Assembly: GCA_039819065.1 (NCBI GenBank)
Contig: JBCBSS010000019.1
Span: forward strand, 1 to 64,000
DNA from: JBCBSS01 sp039819065
Lineage (GTDB): Bacteria > Bacteroidota > Bacteroidia > Cytophagales > Cyclobacteriaceae
Reading direction: 5' to 3'
Length of the DNA: 64,000 nt
A program made the position numbers and the translations under genes. Positions 1 to 9,450 of the stretch are shown here, piece by piece. The notes under the pieces were generated by a model. It made no database searches. It was not told the DNA's origin and worked only from the letters and a program-made list of their open reading frames with translations. Every line of letters starts with the position of its first letter. Position 1 is the stretch's first letter.

Positions 1-33
1 ATCATCAACTGATCATATCATCAAATAATCAAC
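1..33. repeat. TGAT-type 8-bp array, cut by window edge
   Basis: About four units with an 8-bp period. On the minus strand each unit begins TGAT and the other four positions vary. The same periodicity is seen at 10934-11109 and 61185-61240, next to the same conserved blocks, so this is the end of another copy of that intergenic repeat family. Positions 34-219 hold no recognisable gene, and no gene is seen anywhere in 1-361. Confidence 0.55.
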
Positions 34-219
34 CATTCGTAACCCGTCTTTCTGAGACATAATATTTTGGTTTGAAAACACACAAAATGAGATGACGTGA
101 ACGGAAAATGTTTAGCAGTCTCGTTGTTCTGGAGAGTTTTCCCCTAATGTTAGGGGAAATACAAAGGGGTAAGAATAGCATGGGTTTCCAGCGTAATATA
201 AAAACACGTCATAAGTAGC

Positions 220-318
220 AGCAACTTATTAGAGGCTTAGCATGACTCAAGCGAAATGTATGATCAATTGAGTATATATGACTCTACTAAAGGCACGAAA
301 GTAACTTTCGCGCCAGCT
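220..318 (-). repeat. 99-bp dispersed block, inverted copy of 11277-11375
   Basis: This segment aligns without gaps to the reverse complement of 11277-11375, about 88 of 99 positions identical by eye. It includes a hairpin at 293-313 (GCACGAAAG, loop TAA, CTTTCGCGC) and a TGATCAATTGA core. The copies lie about 11 kb apart in opposite orientation. No reading frame is conserved, so a non-coding repeat is the best call. Confidence 0.75.
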
Positions 319-361
319 AGTATACGAATTGATCGGTTTCCAATATCATTCGGGTTGTTCT

Positions 362-2722
362 TTATTCCAGCCTTAAGTGCTTTACTGGGTTGCTCGTGGC
401 TGTTTTCCATGACTGAATTACGATAAGTACTAGTACAATCAGTAGCAATATGACAAATCCTGTCATAAAGATTATCGGAGATAAGTCGATTCTATAAGTA
501 AAGTCGTCCAACCAGTTTTTGGCAAATATCCAGGCCACGGGTACTGCTATAAGGCTTGAAAATAACAACGCTTTGATGAACCTGGAGCAAAACGAATAAA
601 GCAATCTGAATACAGAAGCGCCTAATACCTTACGAATGGTTATTTCTTTTATTCTGGCTTGTAGAATCAGTGCTCCAAGGCTCAAAGTGCCCATTGCGGT
701 AATGATGACGGTAAGCAATGTAAACAGCAATACGATGTCTCTATTTTTAGTGTCCTCCAAATGCATTCTCTGAAAAGACTGGTCAAGGAAACGATAAGAA
801 AATGGATACTTAGGTACGTAGCTTTTCCAAATGCTTTCCATTTCAGATAGCACAGTCTGATAATCTTTCCCTTGTAGTTTAATGATGAATGTTTCTTCCC
901 AGCCAATAGCTTGTATGACCAGCGGTTCTATTCTGTTTTTGAACGACTCGTAATGATAGTCTTGTACTATGCCTAATATCCTCTTGGATAAGGAGTCTAT
1001 CTCACTGGTTACGTACTTGCCAATGACCTGCTCATGTGGCCAGCCTAAGGCCTTTGCCGCAGTCTCGTTGAGTATAATAGCCTCATTTGCCTCTGTTGCT
1101 TTTCTTTCATCAAAAGAGCTTCCATCAAGTATGCGCAAGTCCAGAAGTTCTATCAGATTCGGCTGTACGAAAGCCGTGTTCCACTGGTAGGATGATTGGT
1201 CGATTTGGTAAGAATATGCTTCGGTAGGACTGGAAGGTACTCCGCCATAGGTCATCGACACATCTTTGACGCCACTCAGTTGCGCTATTGCATTTTTAAT
1301 GTGCGTCCGATTTTGCCACGAGTGTTTGTTGTTAGAATCAAAGATCAAGACTTGATCGTCATCCAGGCCCAACTCCTTTTCTTGCATATACTGAAACTGC
1401 CCCACTATCACTATGGTGAAAGTGACCAGTACAAAGGCTGAAGCGAATTGAAAAAACAACAACTTGTGTTGGATAAAAGAGGCCTTCACTTGCTTCAATT
1501 GGCCTGATAAAGCGGAGAAAGGGTTAAGCGAAGAAAAGATCAATCCAGGTATGGTCACCACTATCAAAGTGAATAATGCCTGCAAAACGGCAATCCCAAT
1601 CATAATCTGTGTGTAATTGATGATATCAACATTGACTTCATAGTGCTGTGACAAAAAGGGTAATATCAAGTTACAACCAGTCAACGCGATTAAACTGGCA
1701 AGCAATACTTTTAAGTATACCTCCAAGGCCCAGTCTACAATCAATGCCATCTTGGAGGATCCCAAGATCTTCTTGACACCGGTTTGTTGTGCTGACTTTG
1801 ATAGCCTGGCGATGGTCAGATTGATGAAGTTCGCGGAAATCACCAGCAATAGAATGACAGCTATAGCGATTAATGTTTGGATCAAAGTCCAATTGCCATG
1901 CATGGCGATATCAAAAGCCAATGGTTCGCCAAAGTAAATGCCTGCAAGCGGTTGTAAGCTCAGTGCCACCTTCGGTGAGCTGTCTTCGTTATTCAAATGA
2001 TCCTTAGCCAGTGCGTGAAGGTTTTGCGCTACGGATGCCGTAGCGCCTTGGGGTACTTTGATGTAAAAGCTCATGGCATGCGCATCCTTGTCTGTGAGAA
2101 ATCTGCTGGCATAGCCCATTGCGCCATTGTTTACTACAAAATCAATATTCAAATGGCTCTTTGGAGCTGAGGTAACAATAACGCCCTTTACTTCTAGTAG
2201 TCCCTTGCCTTCAACTTCCAGAATCTCTCCGATAGGATTAGTATCACCAAAGTACCTTGTCGCTATTCCTTCTGAAATCACGGCAGCATTAGGCGTTTGC
2301 AGGACATTATCGGCACTACCAAACTTGAACTTATAATCAAGCAGTTCGAAGAAATTGCCATCTACATACAGCACGTTAGGCTCGAAAAAGGACGTCTCCT
2401 TATAACTTACCAATTCATCATCTTGATATATGCGTAATATGTCTTTCTGAGGAACACCTGTTTGAAAGCTAAGCAGCTCACGATAAGGAGCCGCTAAAGT
2501 CGGAGATTGATAAGATGAGTTTGGTTCCTCCACTTCCCTTATTATTCTATAAAGATCTCCACCCTGAGATAGGTGAGTATCAACACTCGTTTCACTCTTT
2601 ACATAAAGATAGATGACCATCACGGCGCAAAAGGCCACCGCCAGCCCGGCGATATTCATGTAGGTGATCATACTTGATCTCAACAGACCTCGTACTGCAA
2701 GTTTGAATTTCAAAAGGAGCAT
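362..2722 (-). CDS. ABC transporter permease, MacB/FtsX type
   Basis: An inner-membrane permease of the MacB/FtsX type with two copies of the four-helix unit, the form common in Bacteroidota (about 790-800 residues). An N-terminal membrane anchor (AGLAVAFCAVMVIYLY) is followed by a large periplasmic MacB-like core domain, a three-helix bundle, a second anchor and second periplasmic domain, and a C-terminal bundle ending near the usual NPVKHLRLE motif. I chose the ATG at 2722 (protein starting MLLLKFKLAVRGLL) over one 54 nt upstream because family members begin at that point and the upstream extension is not like a leader. No ATPase gene is adjacent, which is usual for this subgroup; the partner ATPase must be encoded elsewhere. 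Members of this family generally act in mechanotransmission or export of lipoproteins, peptides or antibiotics; the substrate here cannot be told. Confidence 0.88.
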   Translation of the reverse strand: MLLLKFKLAVRGLLRSSMITYMNIAGLAVAFCAVMVIYLYVKSETSVDTHLSQGGDLYRIIREVEEPNSSYQSPTLAAPYRELLSFQTGVPQKDILRIYQDDELVSYKETSFFEPNVLYVDGNFFELLDYKFKFGSADNVLQTPNAAVISEGIATRYFGDTNPIGEILEVEGKGLLEVKGVIVTSAPKSHLNIDFVVNNGAMGYASRFLTDKDAHAMSFYIKVPQGATASVAQNLHALAKDHLNNEDSSPKVALSLQPLAGIYFGEPLAFDIAMHGNWTLIQTLIAIAVILLLVISANFINLTIARLSKSAQQTGVKKILGSSKMALIVDWALEVYLKVLLASLIALTGCNLILPFLSQHYEVNVDIINYTQIMIGIAVLQALFTLIVVTIPGLIFSSLNPFSALSGQLKQVKASFIQHKLLFFQFASAFVLVTFTIVIVGQFQYMQEKELGLDDDQVLIFDSNNKHSWQNRTHIKNAIAQLSGVKDVSMTYGGVPSSPTEAYSYQIDQSSYQWNTAFVQPNLIELLDLRILDGSSFDERKATEANEAIILNETAAKALGWPHEQVIGKYVTSEIDSLSKRILGIVQDYHYESFKNRIEPLVIQAIGWEETFIIKLQGKDYQTVLSEMESIWKSYVPKYPFSYRFLDQSFQRMHLEDTKNRDIVLLFTLLTVIITAMGTLSLGALILQARIKEITIRKVLGASVFRLLYSFCSRFIKALLFSSLIAVPVAWIFAKNWLDDFTYRIDLSPIIFMTGFVILLLIVLVLIVIQSWKTATSNPVKHLRLE

Positions 2723-2826
2723 GTTGTCGTAATTGGAAAGTGGATGAATACATTGGGCAATGAACATCAAGATCATTGTCTATCAAATATATCATAATTT
2801 GCCAATGAAAAAAGAGTGCGTATCAG

Positions 2827-3978
2827 CTACTTAGGGCTTATGGTAATTCGCTTGGTAGCCCAACGCCAAATGCCTTCTAACGGGCCTATGCGATACTTGG
2901 CTAACCAAGCCTTACTGAAGATAAGCTGAATAACGGTGAGGAGTACTGCCAAAAGCATATCGACCGCGGGAGTGGATTGTCCATAAAACCCAAGTACTTT
3001 GAAAATAATCAGACCAAGGATAGAATGCAGTATGTAATTAGTCAGTGAGAGCCTACCCAAATGGCGCAATACCCTGATGTTTTGTAGCCATTTGTGTTTT
3101 GACCTGACCATAAGTACAAGTGCACAACAAATGAAGAAGGTTTGACCAACTATCGTTAGATTGAATAAGACCCAATAACTATAAAACTGTATGGGTGAAT
3201 TCATTTTACTCAGATCGAAAAAGAAAATCTGGTATGCATTCCATATCAAAACCACTAGTCCGGTAATAATCAGCATAAGATACAATTTTCTGGTATGCTG
3301 ACTGAGTGTGGATAAGAACCCACTTTTAGCGATGGCAATCCCAGCCACGATCATACTAAAGCTGTGGTACATATTACCAGTGAGGTAAAAGTTAATCACG
3401 GAAAGAATCTGCTTTACATTGTACTGCCAATGACCGCTAAACCCTTGGCTGGTGTTCATGGCAATCAGTTCATCCAATGGCAGGGGAGGACTTGTCCCGA
3501 ACCCAATTTGCAAGTATCCATTCCTGATCAAAATCGTCTGTATAGTTGGCCAGATGAAAAGTAATAAAGCAAAGATCAACAACTGAAGTACTGAAAGGCG
3601 CATGAACAAGGCGGCGACTAAACCTAATACGGCATACATGCTAAGGATATCACCATACCAGATGACAAAGGCGTGGATAAGTCCGATAACCAGCAGTATG
3701 ACCATTCTAGCCAAATGGTATTTGTAAAATTGAGCCTGCTTTTTGACATACTGCATACCAATACCCACTCCGAAGAGCAAGGAAAATACGCTGAAGGTTT
3801 TGTCGGCGAAAAAGTTGAATCGTAAATAGGTGGCGAATTGGTCGATCCAGTCCTTGTACTGAGAAAAGAAGCTGGTAAAGTAGGCTAGGGGGTAATGGAA
3901 TAGTACGATATTACAAACTAGAATTCCGAAGATGGCATATCCCCTGATAACGTCTAACTCTTCTACTCTTTGATTCAT
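2827..3978 (-). CDS. DUF418 family integral membrane protein
   Basis: A polytopic membrane protein of 383 residues that matches the DUF418/YeiB family: the N-terminus has the typical LDVIRGYAIFGILVCN motif, and the C-terminal DUF418 region includes LSLTNYILHSILG and ends with GPLEGIWRWAT. About ten hydrophobic segments are visible. The biochemical role of the family is not established; it is related to membrane acyltransferase-like folds. The gene is separated from the permease downstream by about 100 nt and has its own AT-rich upstream region, so it may be monocistronic. Confidence 0.85.
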   Translation of the reverse strand: MNQRVEELDVIRGYAIFGILVCNIVLFHYPLAYFTSFFSQYKDWIDQFATYLRFNFFADKTFSVFSLLFGVGIGMQYVKKQAQFYKYHLARMVILLVIGLIHAFVIWYGDILSMYAVLGLVAALFMRLSVLQLLIFALLLFIWPTIQTILIRNGYLQIGFGTSPPLPLDELIAMNTSQGFSGHWQYNVKQILSVINFYLTGNMYHSFSMIVAGIAIAKSGFLSTLSQHTRKLYLMLIITGLVVLIWNAYQIFFFDLSKMNSPIQFYSYWVLFNLTIVGQTFFICCALVLMVRSKHKWLQNIRVLRHLGRLSLTNYILHSILGLIIFKVLGFYGQSTPAVDMLLAVLLTVIQLIFSKAWLAKYRIGPLEGIWRWATKRITISPK

Positions 3979-4276
3979 ACAGTACTGTTCAAATCATAAA
4001 GCTAGCTTTAATGCTATCGCCGTTTGAACGTGTGGCTCAAATATAAAGTGAGATGTCGGTAGATATGTAGTCTATTAAATTTGATTTGCTTTTAGGTAAT
4101 CTGTGCTTATTGCTTTCTTCCATGTTTGGATTGAGAAACGAAGCGCATTAATAATACTTTCTTTGTTCAACTAAGGTGAAGAGGTGCCCGGGTGGCTGAA
4201 GATCTAAATCCAGATTCCATTCTTCGTGAAGATCTCGATGACAAATCACTCATTTAAATACTGTATTGGTACAAGG

Positions 4277-4858
4277 TTATTTCGTTTGACGAGAACGTAT
4301 TTTACTTACAAATTCTGGCGATATTCCTAAGTATGATGCTATTATATATTGCGGTACTCTGTTTACAATTTGCGGATATTTCTTAACGTATTCCCAATAA
4401 CGTTCTTCGGAGGTTTTGCTGATATTAGAAATGATCCGTCTTCTTGAATTGGCAAACGCTTTTTCGGTCAATAATCGAAAATATTGACTTAAAGAATGAA
4501 TCTCGGCACAAAGTCTCTCGACATCTTCATACTTCATTTGAAAAATGATCGAATCTTCTAATGCTTCGGCAAAATGCATTGCTGGTTCCTGATTAATATA
4601 GCTGTAGAAATCCGTAAAAAACCAGTCTTCTATTCCGATACTTACCGTATGTTCTTTGGCTTGATCGTCGGAATAAAAAACTCGGACAGCTCCCTTTACA
4701 ATGTAATTGCGATACTCACAGACGTAACCTGGTTGAATGACGAATTGCCTTTTCCTTATTCTAGTAATCTTGATAATAGAAGTAAACTTTTGTATTTCAT
4801 CCTCTGTCAATTCAACATAACGTGCAATATTTGATAAAATGCTTGCATATTTTTCCAT
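4277..4858 (-). CDS. Crp/Fnr family transcriptional regulator
   Basis: A 193-residue regulator with an N-terminal cyclic-nucleotide-binding-type beta barrel (about residues 25-115) and a short C-terminal helix-turn-helix (VPQYIIASYLGISPEFVSKIRSR). This is the small Bacteroidota subgroup of the Crp family. The residues that bind cAMP in E. coli Crp are not conserved as far as I can see, so the ligand is unknown. It is encoded just downstream of, and in the same direction as, the five-gene redox operon ending at 5056, but a terminator at 5005-5043 lies between them, so it is probably transcribed separately. Control of the neighbouring redox operon is a reasonable guess only. Confidence 0.85.
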   Translation of the reverse strand: MEKYASILSNIARYVELTEDEIQKFTSIIKITRIRKRQFVIQPGYVCEYRNYIVKGAVRVFYSDDQAKEHTVSIGIEDWFFTDFYSYINQEPAMHFAEALEDSIIFQMKYEDVERLCAEIHSLSQYFRLLTEKAFANSRRRIISNISKTSEERYWEYVKKYPQIVNRVPQYIIASYLGISPEFVSKIRSRQTK

Positions 4859-5004
4859 TGGAATAGCTTATGGATATTTGGAGTCTCTACCTCAATGAAG
4901 ATAACCAATTCTACATTGGTAATCCTAATCACTGTCAAGAGAAGTACAACTGATTATCCAATAACCCCTCCAACCTGCCAATCGCTGACAGCGGCTCTGT
5001 CTAA

Positions 5005-5043
5005 AAGGTGTGCATAAACTAATACTCAGTTATAGCACACCTT
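5005..5043 (-). terminator. Intrinsic terminator of the 5.0-9.0 kb operon
   Basis: A perfect 9-bp stem (AAGGTGTGC / GCACACCTT) extended by a partly paired inner stem and, read on the minus strand, followed by TTTT. It lies 13 nt after the stop codon of the AhpD-like gene, the last gene of the operon. Confidence 0.7.
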
Positions 5044-5055
5044 AATTAATATTGA

Positions 5056-5622
5056 TTACGCAAGAACCATGTCTTTATTCCACTCCATTGGCACAAAGGC
5101 GTCATCTAGCTTTGGTGCTACGATATGAGTGGTATAATTGGAAAGCACTTTAAGGCTCGTTCCCACTATCACTTCAAGAACTGTTTGTTTAGTATAACCT
5201 GCTTGAAGGAACTCCTCAACTTGCTCCTCGGTTGCCCAGCCGCGTGATTCATTAATAATGATAGAGAATTGGCGTAAAGCTTCAAGCTTAGGGTCTTTTA
5301 AGGGCAAACCACTACGTAGCGCTTCGATAATATCATTATCAACTTTAGCCATTTTGGATACAGCTGTATGGGCGGCCATACAGTAAGTACATTCATTTAA
5401 TCTATTATTGGTCATTAAGATTATCTGGCGTTCCGTTTCACTCAAATTAGATTTATCAAACAATGCCATCATTGTTAAATAGCTTTCAACCATTACCGGT
5501 GACTCTGACATGGTTGCCATGAGATTCGGTACGAACCCCATTTTTTTCTTGGCCGCTTCCAGAATTGGTTTGGATGCTTGCGGCGCACTTTCGATAGTGT
5601 GGATATTAAAATTATTTTTCAT
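5056..5622 (-). CDS. Carboxymuconolactone decarboxylase / AhpD-like protein
   Basis: A 188-residue alpha-helical protein of the carboxymuconolactone decarboxylase family. The AhpD-type redox motif is intact: Cys78-Thr-Tyr-Cys81 with His85 in ECTYCMAAHT. This C-x-x-C-x-x-x-H arrangement is used in alkylhydroperoxidase activity, so a peroxidase or thiol-disulfide role is more likely than decarboxylation. It is the last gene of a minus-strand operon led by a peroxiredoxin-like gene, which fits an oxidative or electrophile stress function. The gap to the upstream SDR gene is 72 nt. Confidence 0.85.
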   Translation of the reverse strand: MKNNFNIHTIESAPQASKPILEAAKKKMGFVPNLMATMSESPVMVESYLTMMALFDKSNLSETERQIILMTNNRLNECTYCMAAHTAVSKMAKVDNDIIEALRSGLPLKDPKLEALRQFSIIINESRGWATEEQVEEFLQAGYTKQTVLEVIVGTSLKVLSNYTTHIVAPKLDDAFVPMEWNKDMVLA

Positions 5623-5694
5623 TTTTAATCTCTTTAATTTTTAAAAAACTATTGTTTCCAAATTCCAGATATTGGATTTGATATGGGCTTTACA

Positions 5695-6426
5695 TCAAAA
5701 GGCTGCAAAGTTCTGTTCGAGACTTTTGGGTGAGCTAAGGAAGACTGGTCCGACCTGTTGAGACATGGCATCTGGAAAGATCTCCTCAACTCCATTTTCA
5801 ATCCCCTCAAGAATTTTTTCTGCTACTTGAGAAGCTGGTGTAGCTGGCATTTCAAGATTTTCTGTCATACGTGTGGCTACAGGACCGGGGTACACTCCAT
5901 GGACCGCTATATTATCTGCCTTCAACTTTCCACGTAGCGACTGTGTCATTGAATGAACCGCAGCTTTTGAGGCAGAATATCCGCCGAAACTCGGCATTGA
6001 GGCGAGGCCGGCAATACTCGATAGATTAGCAATTGCAGAAGAACCTCCATTTTTAAGTGTCGGTATTAACTCCTTCGTAACCGCGAGTGTTCCAAAAAAG
6101 TTAGTTTCAAAATCATTGCGTAATTGTTCCTCGGTGTCATCCAATAAATTGGCCGCAGTGAATATACCGGCGTTGTTTATGAGTACGTCCAGTGACGGTA
6201 CCAATTGAGAAAGCTGTTCGATCGTCGCTGGATCCTCCAGGTCAAGATGAATAGGAATCACCTTTTCGCCCAATTCTTCTAGTGTTGAACGGTTGTGTTC
6301 TGAACGGTACGTTGCATATACCTTAGCAGCTCCTTTTTCAAGAGATTTTTCGACTAAAGCAAGACCAAGGCCACGATTGGCACCTGTAATAAGTATGATT
6401 TTATCTTTAATATTTATGTTAGACAT
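5695..6426 (-). CDS. Short-chain dehydrogenase/reductase (SDR)
   Basis: A classical SDR of 243 residues. The Rossmann-fold cofactor motif TGANRGLG is at residues 14-21, NNAG at 84-87, and the catalytic Ser136/137, Tyr150 and Lys154 (YSASK) are all present. It should be an NAD(P)H-dependent oxidoreductase; an Arg in the first motif and Tyr-Arg-Ser after beta strand 2 hint at NADP(H), but the substrate cannot be read from the sequence. It lies 20 nt downstream of the alpha/beta hydrolase gene and is probably cotranscribed, which suggests conversion of a small reactive carbonyl or alcohol. Confidence 0.88.
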   Translation of the reverse strand: MSNINIKDKIILITGANRGLGLALVEKSLEKGAAKVYATYRSEHNRSTLEELGEKVIPIHLDLEDPATIEQLSQLVPSLDVLINNAGIFTAANLLDDTEEQLRNDFETNFFGTLAVTKELIPTLKNGGSSAIANLSSIAGLASMPSFGGYSASKAAVHSMTQSLRGKLKADNIAVHGVYPGPVATRMTENLEMPATPASQVAEKILEGIENGVEEIFPDAMSQQVGPVFLSSPKSLEQNFAAF

Positions 6427-6446
6427 GACTTTTTTGTTTTAAGTGT

Positions 6447-7421
6447 TTAAATGTTTTTAATAAATGCTGTGATGAGATCTGCAGCCTGATCGGAATGCAA
6501 TTCCAACAAAAAATGGCTTCCATCAATGAAATGAGTTTCTACTTTTTTTAGATCGTTTGAAAAGGCTTTGGCGCCTTCTACACTGAAGAACTTATCATGT
6601 ATGCCCCAAATAATGATGGTAGGTGGTTGATGATCTCGTAAATACTTTTGCCACTCAGGATACCTCTCGAAATTGCTTCCATAATCATTCAAGAATGTGA
6701 TTTGTATTTCTTGAATACCCTCTCTTCTCAAGAGTGCCTCATCAGTCAAATAAGAAAGCGGATCCACCTTGGATGGATCTTTAACACCGCCGAGATACAT
6801 GGCCTTTAAACCATTTAAGGACATCCACCAGTTCTGCAATTCGAGTACACCTTCGGTGTCTCCAGATGCTAGCAAAGCACTGTATTTCTGCGCCCACTCA
6901 CCACTGAGCCCTTCAAAATATGCATTGGCGTTTTGGACAATAAATCCCTTGACTTTTTCAGGGCGACGATGTGCCATTCTAAACCCAATGGGGCCTCCAT
7001 AGTCTTGCATCATGATGTAATGGGAGCCAATCTTGAGTTGATCTACAAAAGCATCCATTAACAATGACACATTGTGAAAAGTGTAATCATATTCATTTAT
7101 GGACGGAGCATCGCTAAAACCAAATCCAGGGTAATCAGGCGCGACAACGTGAAAATTCGCAGCCAGTTTTTTAATAAGATCCCTGTACATATGGGAGGAA
7201 CTAGGAAACCCATGTAACATCAGTATGGTTTCCTTTTTGGGATCTCCTGCTTCTCTGTAGAAAATAGAAATACCATTGACTTCTATTTTGCGATGAGCGG
7301 TTTCGAGATACGATACACTGTGCGAAATCTTACTATCAGATTTCACTCCGGGGTGCTGTCCTTGCGCCATTTGCATTAAGGCAACAAGAAGGAAAACAAG
7401 CGTTGTGATTTTCATTTTCAT
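6447..7421 (-). CDS. Exported alpha/beta hydrolase, haloalkane-dehalogenase/epoxide-hydrolase-like
   Basis: A 324-residue alpha/beta hydrolase with a signal peptide (residues 1-21, cut near MAQG-Q). The oxyanion motif HGFP is at 70-73 and the nucleophile elbow is Gln-Asp140-Tyr-Gly-Gly; an aspartate nucleophile is typical of haloalkane dehalogenases and epoxide hydrolases rather than esterases. A cap region follows and the C-terminal GSHFLLELHSD supplies the catalytic His. Closest described families act on haloalkanes or epoxides or on related fluoroacetate-like substrates; the actual substrate is not known. The signal peptide implies action in the periplasm or outside the cell. The neighbouring genes are redox or detoxification enzymes. 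Confidence 0.86.
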   Translation of the reverse strand: MKMKITTLVFLLVALMQMAQGQHPGVKSDSKISHSVSYLETAHRKIEVNGISIFYREAGDPKKETILMLHGFPSSSHMYRDLIKKLAANFHVVAPDYPGFGFSDAPSINEYDYTFHNVSLLMDAFVDQLKIGSHYIMMQDYGGPIGFRMAHRRPEKVKGFIVQNANAYFEGLSGEWAQKYSALLASGDTEGVLELQNWWMSLNGLKAMYLGGVKDPSKVDPLSYLTDEALLRREGIQEIQITFLNDYGSNFERYPEWQKYLRDHQPPTIIIWGIHDKFFSVEGAKAFSNDLKKVETHFIDGSHFLLELHSDQAADLITAFIKNI

Positions 7422-7530
7422 AAACTTTTGAATGTTGCGTTCTGGTTTGATTAGAGTGCTGTTTTATCAATTATCAGGAAGAGGTCGAGAGCCTTGCAAA
7501 TCAATTGTCTGCAAGGCTCTTTAGACCGAG

Positions 7531-8316
7531 CTAAAGAGAATTATGGATATTCTCCAGGTCAAAACCATTATTGAATTTTACATTTTTGGTGAACTGCTCA
7601 GTCCAAGCTTCTTTTATGACCTCACCGTCCCAGTTAGCCGGAGCATATTTGCGATAGGTGGTTAAATAGATTCCATTAATTTTCTCATATTTCACCTTCA
7701 TCAGACTCGGTTCTGTGACTCCAAAGCCCTTAGCGGTATAGAGAAATTGATCAATTCTGTAAGTGGTGGGATTGACATATAAAAGATACTTGTCGCTGGT
7801 TTCTCCAACGTTATCCCCAAAGGTCATTTCAACCACCTGATAAGAAATTCCATCTACCTTTCTTGCCGGTAACAGTCTATGATTGACTCCGGGATCCAGC
7901 AATTTGAACATCATGGCAAACCAATAATAGTTTGTCTTTCGCAGTGCATGTCCAATGTAGGCAGGTTGTTGTTCTGTGATGACGTTACCATTCAATTTGG
8001 AAACAGTCTTCTTGCCATTAAAAAATTGCGTATGCGTACCAGCCATTTGCGGAATAGCATAAACTTGTCTCTTGGTATATTGAGCGTAGGAAACTTCGCC
8101 ATCAAAAATATACCTCTCCTTAGAGACATCTTCTACGTTGTTTGCTTTGACTCTGAAAGTATAGTCAAAAGAGACATCTTTTAACTTATGTAATGCGTTA
8201 ACGCCACCGTTAGCTTCTACTACTTTGGTGATCAGTTCCCGCGCATTCTGAGCGTTAACTTTTGTTGCAAATAAAATCAATGCAACTGAGGCGATTTTAA
8301 TGAGTTGATTTTTCAT
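7531..8316 (-). CDS. Secreted hypothetical protein of the outer-membrane-lipoprotein-carrier-like type (DUF6503-like)
   Basis: A 261-residue exported protein with a clean signal peptide (MKNQLIKIASVALILFATKVNA). The mature part starts ARELITKVVEANGG and is a beta-rich fold with repeated strand motifs, similar to the LolA/LolB-like half-barrel domains annotated DUF6503 in Bacteroidota. No catalytic motif is seen. Its start codon overlaps the end of the peroxiredoxin-like gene by 4 nt (ATGA), so the two are translationally coupled. A role in binding a hydrophobic molecule in the periplasm is inference. Confidence 0.65.
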   Translation of the reverse strand: MKNQLIKIASVALILFATKVNAQNARELITKVVEANGGVNALHKLKDVSFDYTFRVKANNVEDVSKERYIFDGEVSYAQYTKRQVYAIPQMAGTHTQFFNGKKTVSKLNGNVITEQQPAYIGHALRKTNYYWFAMMFKLLDPGVNHRLLPARKVDGISYQVVEMTFGDNVGETSDKYLLYVNPTTYRIDQFLYTAKGFGVTEPSLMKVKYEKINGIYLTTYRKYAPANWDGEVIKEAWTEQFTKNVKFNNGFDLENIHNSL

Positions 8317-8981
8317 GATTGTTTGTTTAAAGCGTTTATAATTTCGGAGGGTTCGACACGATTTCTGTAGTCTGCCCCTTCTGATTTTGCAAAAGAAATT
8401 GTGGCGTCCATTTCAATAATAAATGTTGCCGGGACGGGGAGCTCACTATCTTCGTCGGCATAGTAGCTGTTATAGTCGAATCCTAATTCAGCCATTTTTG
8501 CAGATGACTTTTCAGGGTTTGCATGAACAGTGGTATACTGTTTTGCTACGATATTTCCATTATCACTTAAGACTTCGAATTGAAGATCATTTTTTTCCTT
8601 GATGGTCAATGACTCATCGGGAGTTTGCGGTGAAATGGCTATTAATGTTGCTCCCGCTCCTTCAATCTCTGGCAGGATAGATTGATACTGATGAAGAGTC
8701 AAATTACAGTAAGGACACCAAGTGCCTCTGTAGAAGGTGAGCACCACTCTGTTGGTCTTTAGGACTTCATATAAGTTCACACTTTCATTGACCGCATTCG
8801 ATAAAGTAAAATCGGGTGCCTTATCTCCCTCATGGAGCCTTAAGATGGAAGTGTATACTTGATGTAGTACCTCTGCATCTTCATTAAATACTTCGAGCGC
8901 ATCGGCAGGAAGCATGTTCGAAAGGTTCTTTTTTAGTTCCTTTAAACCCTCTTGATAAGAAGGTATTGCTACTTTTTCCAT
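8313..8981 (-). CDS. Peroxiredoxin-like family protein (AhpC/TSA)
   Basis: A 222-residue thioredoxin-fold protein. The active-site region reads TFYRGTWCPYCN, with a CxxC instead of the single peroxidatic Cys of classical peroxiredoxins, as in the peroxiredoxin-like subfamily. An N-terminal helical extension of about 55 residues precedes the domain. It has no signal peptide, so it should act in the cytoplasm on peroxides or as a thiol-disulfide reductase. It is the first gene of the operon 8981 to 5056; the AhpD-like protein at the other end could be part of the same electron path. Confidence 0.85.
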   Translation of the reverse strand: MEKVAIPSYQEGLKELKKNLSNMLPADALEVFNEDAEVLHQVYTSILRLHEGDKAPDFTLSNAVNESVNLYEVLKTNRVVLTFYRGTWCPYCNLTLHQYQSILPEIEGAGATLIAISPQTPDESLTIKEKNDLQFEVLSDNGNIVAKQYTTVHANPEKSSAKMAELGFDYNSYYADEDSELPVPATFIIEMDATISFAKSEGADYRNRVEPSEIINALNKQS

Positions 8982-9450
8982 TGTTAGAAATTTTATGATG
9001 TTTTAGTAAAAAATTCACATCACAAATTTCTCATCAATTGTGCTGACCGAAAATAAGCTGCGACAGGAAATATGCTTGAACGGCGTCAAGAAGAAATCTT
9101 GAACCAGTTCAATAACCTACAGTTAAGTATTTGATAGCCAATTGTTTACTTAATTATTATAAGCTATAATATTGAGCGGTATTTGCTTGAAGGGTATGTT
9201 ATCCTGAAAAGAATTTAAACCAATGTTGCCAGATATGTAGTCTGTTTTTTCTTGATAGCAACAGTTGTTTGCCGATGTGAAGAGTGGGTTCAAGCGACCT
9301 ATTGAAAGTCGGTGGTGACGGGTTGGTGTTGGGGATCTATCTTTAAGTAATCGAATAAGAAACCAGTCAATTTCTCTCCATCGGTTGACGGAGAGAAATA
9401 ATTGACATGGGAGTGTATCTTGCTAATACGAACTCACTTTAAACCAAACG
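8982..9450. other. Intergenic region, no gene seen
   Basis: This 469-bp gap has stop codons in all frames and no recognisable RNA gene. The left part is the upstream region of the peroxiredoxin operon. A hairpin at 9366-9406 (TTTCTCTCC / GGAGAGAAA with an outer GTCAA/TTGAC pair) lies 45-85 nt after the 9451 stop codon on the minus strand; it could terminate the ECF sigma operon, although the T-run is weak. Confidence 0.4.

Noticed and set aside
4188..4250. tRNA-like stretch (GCCCGGGTGGCTGAA)
   Set aside because: It resembles only the 5' part of a leucine or serine tRNA; no acceptor, anticodon or T arm can be drawn.
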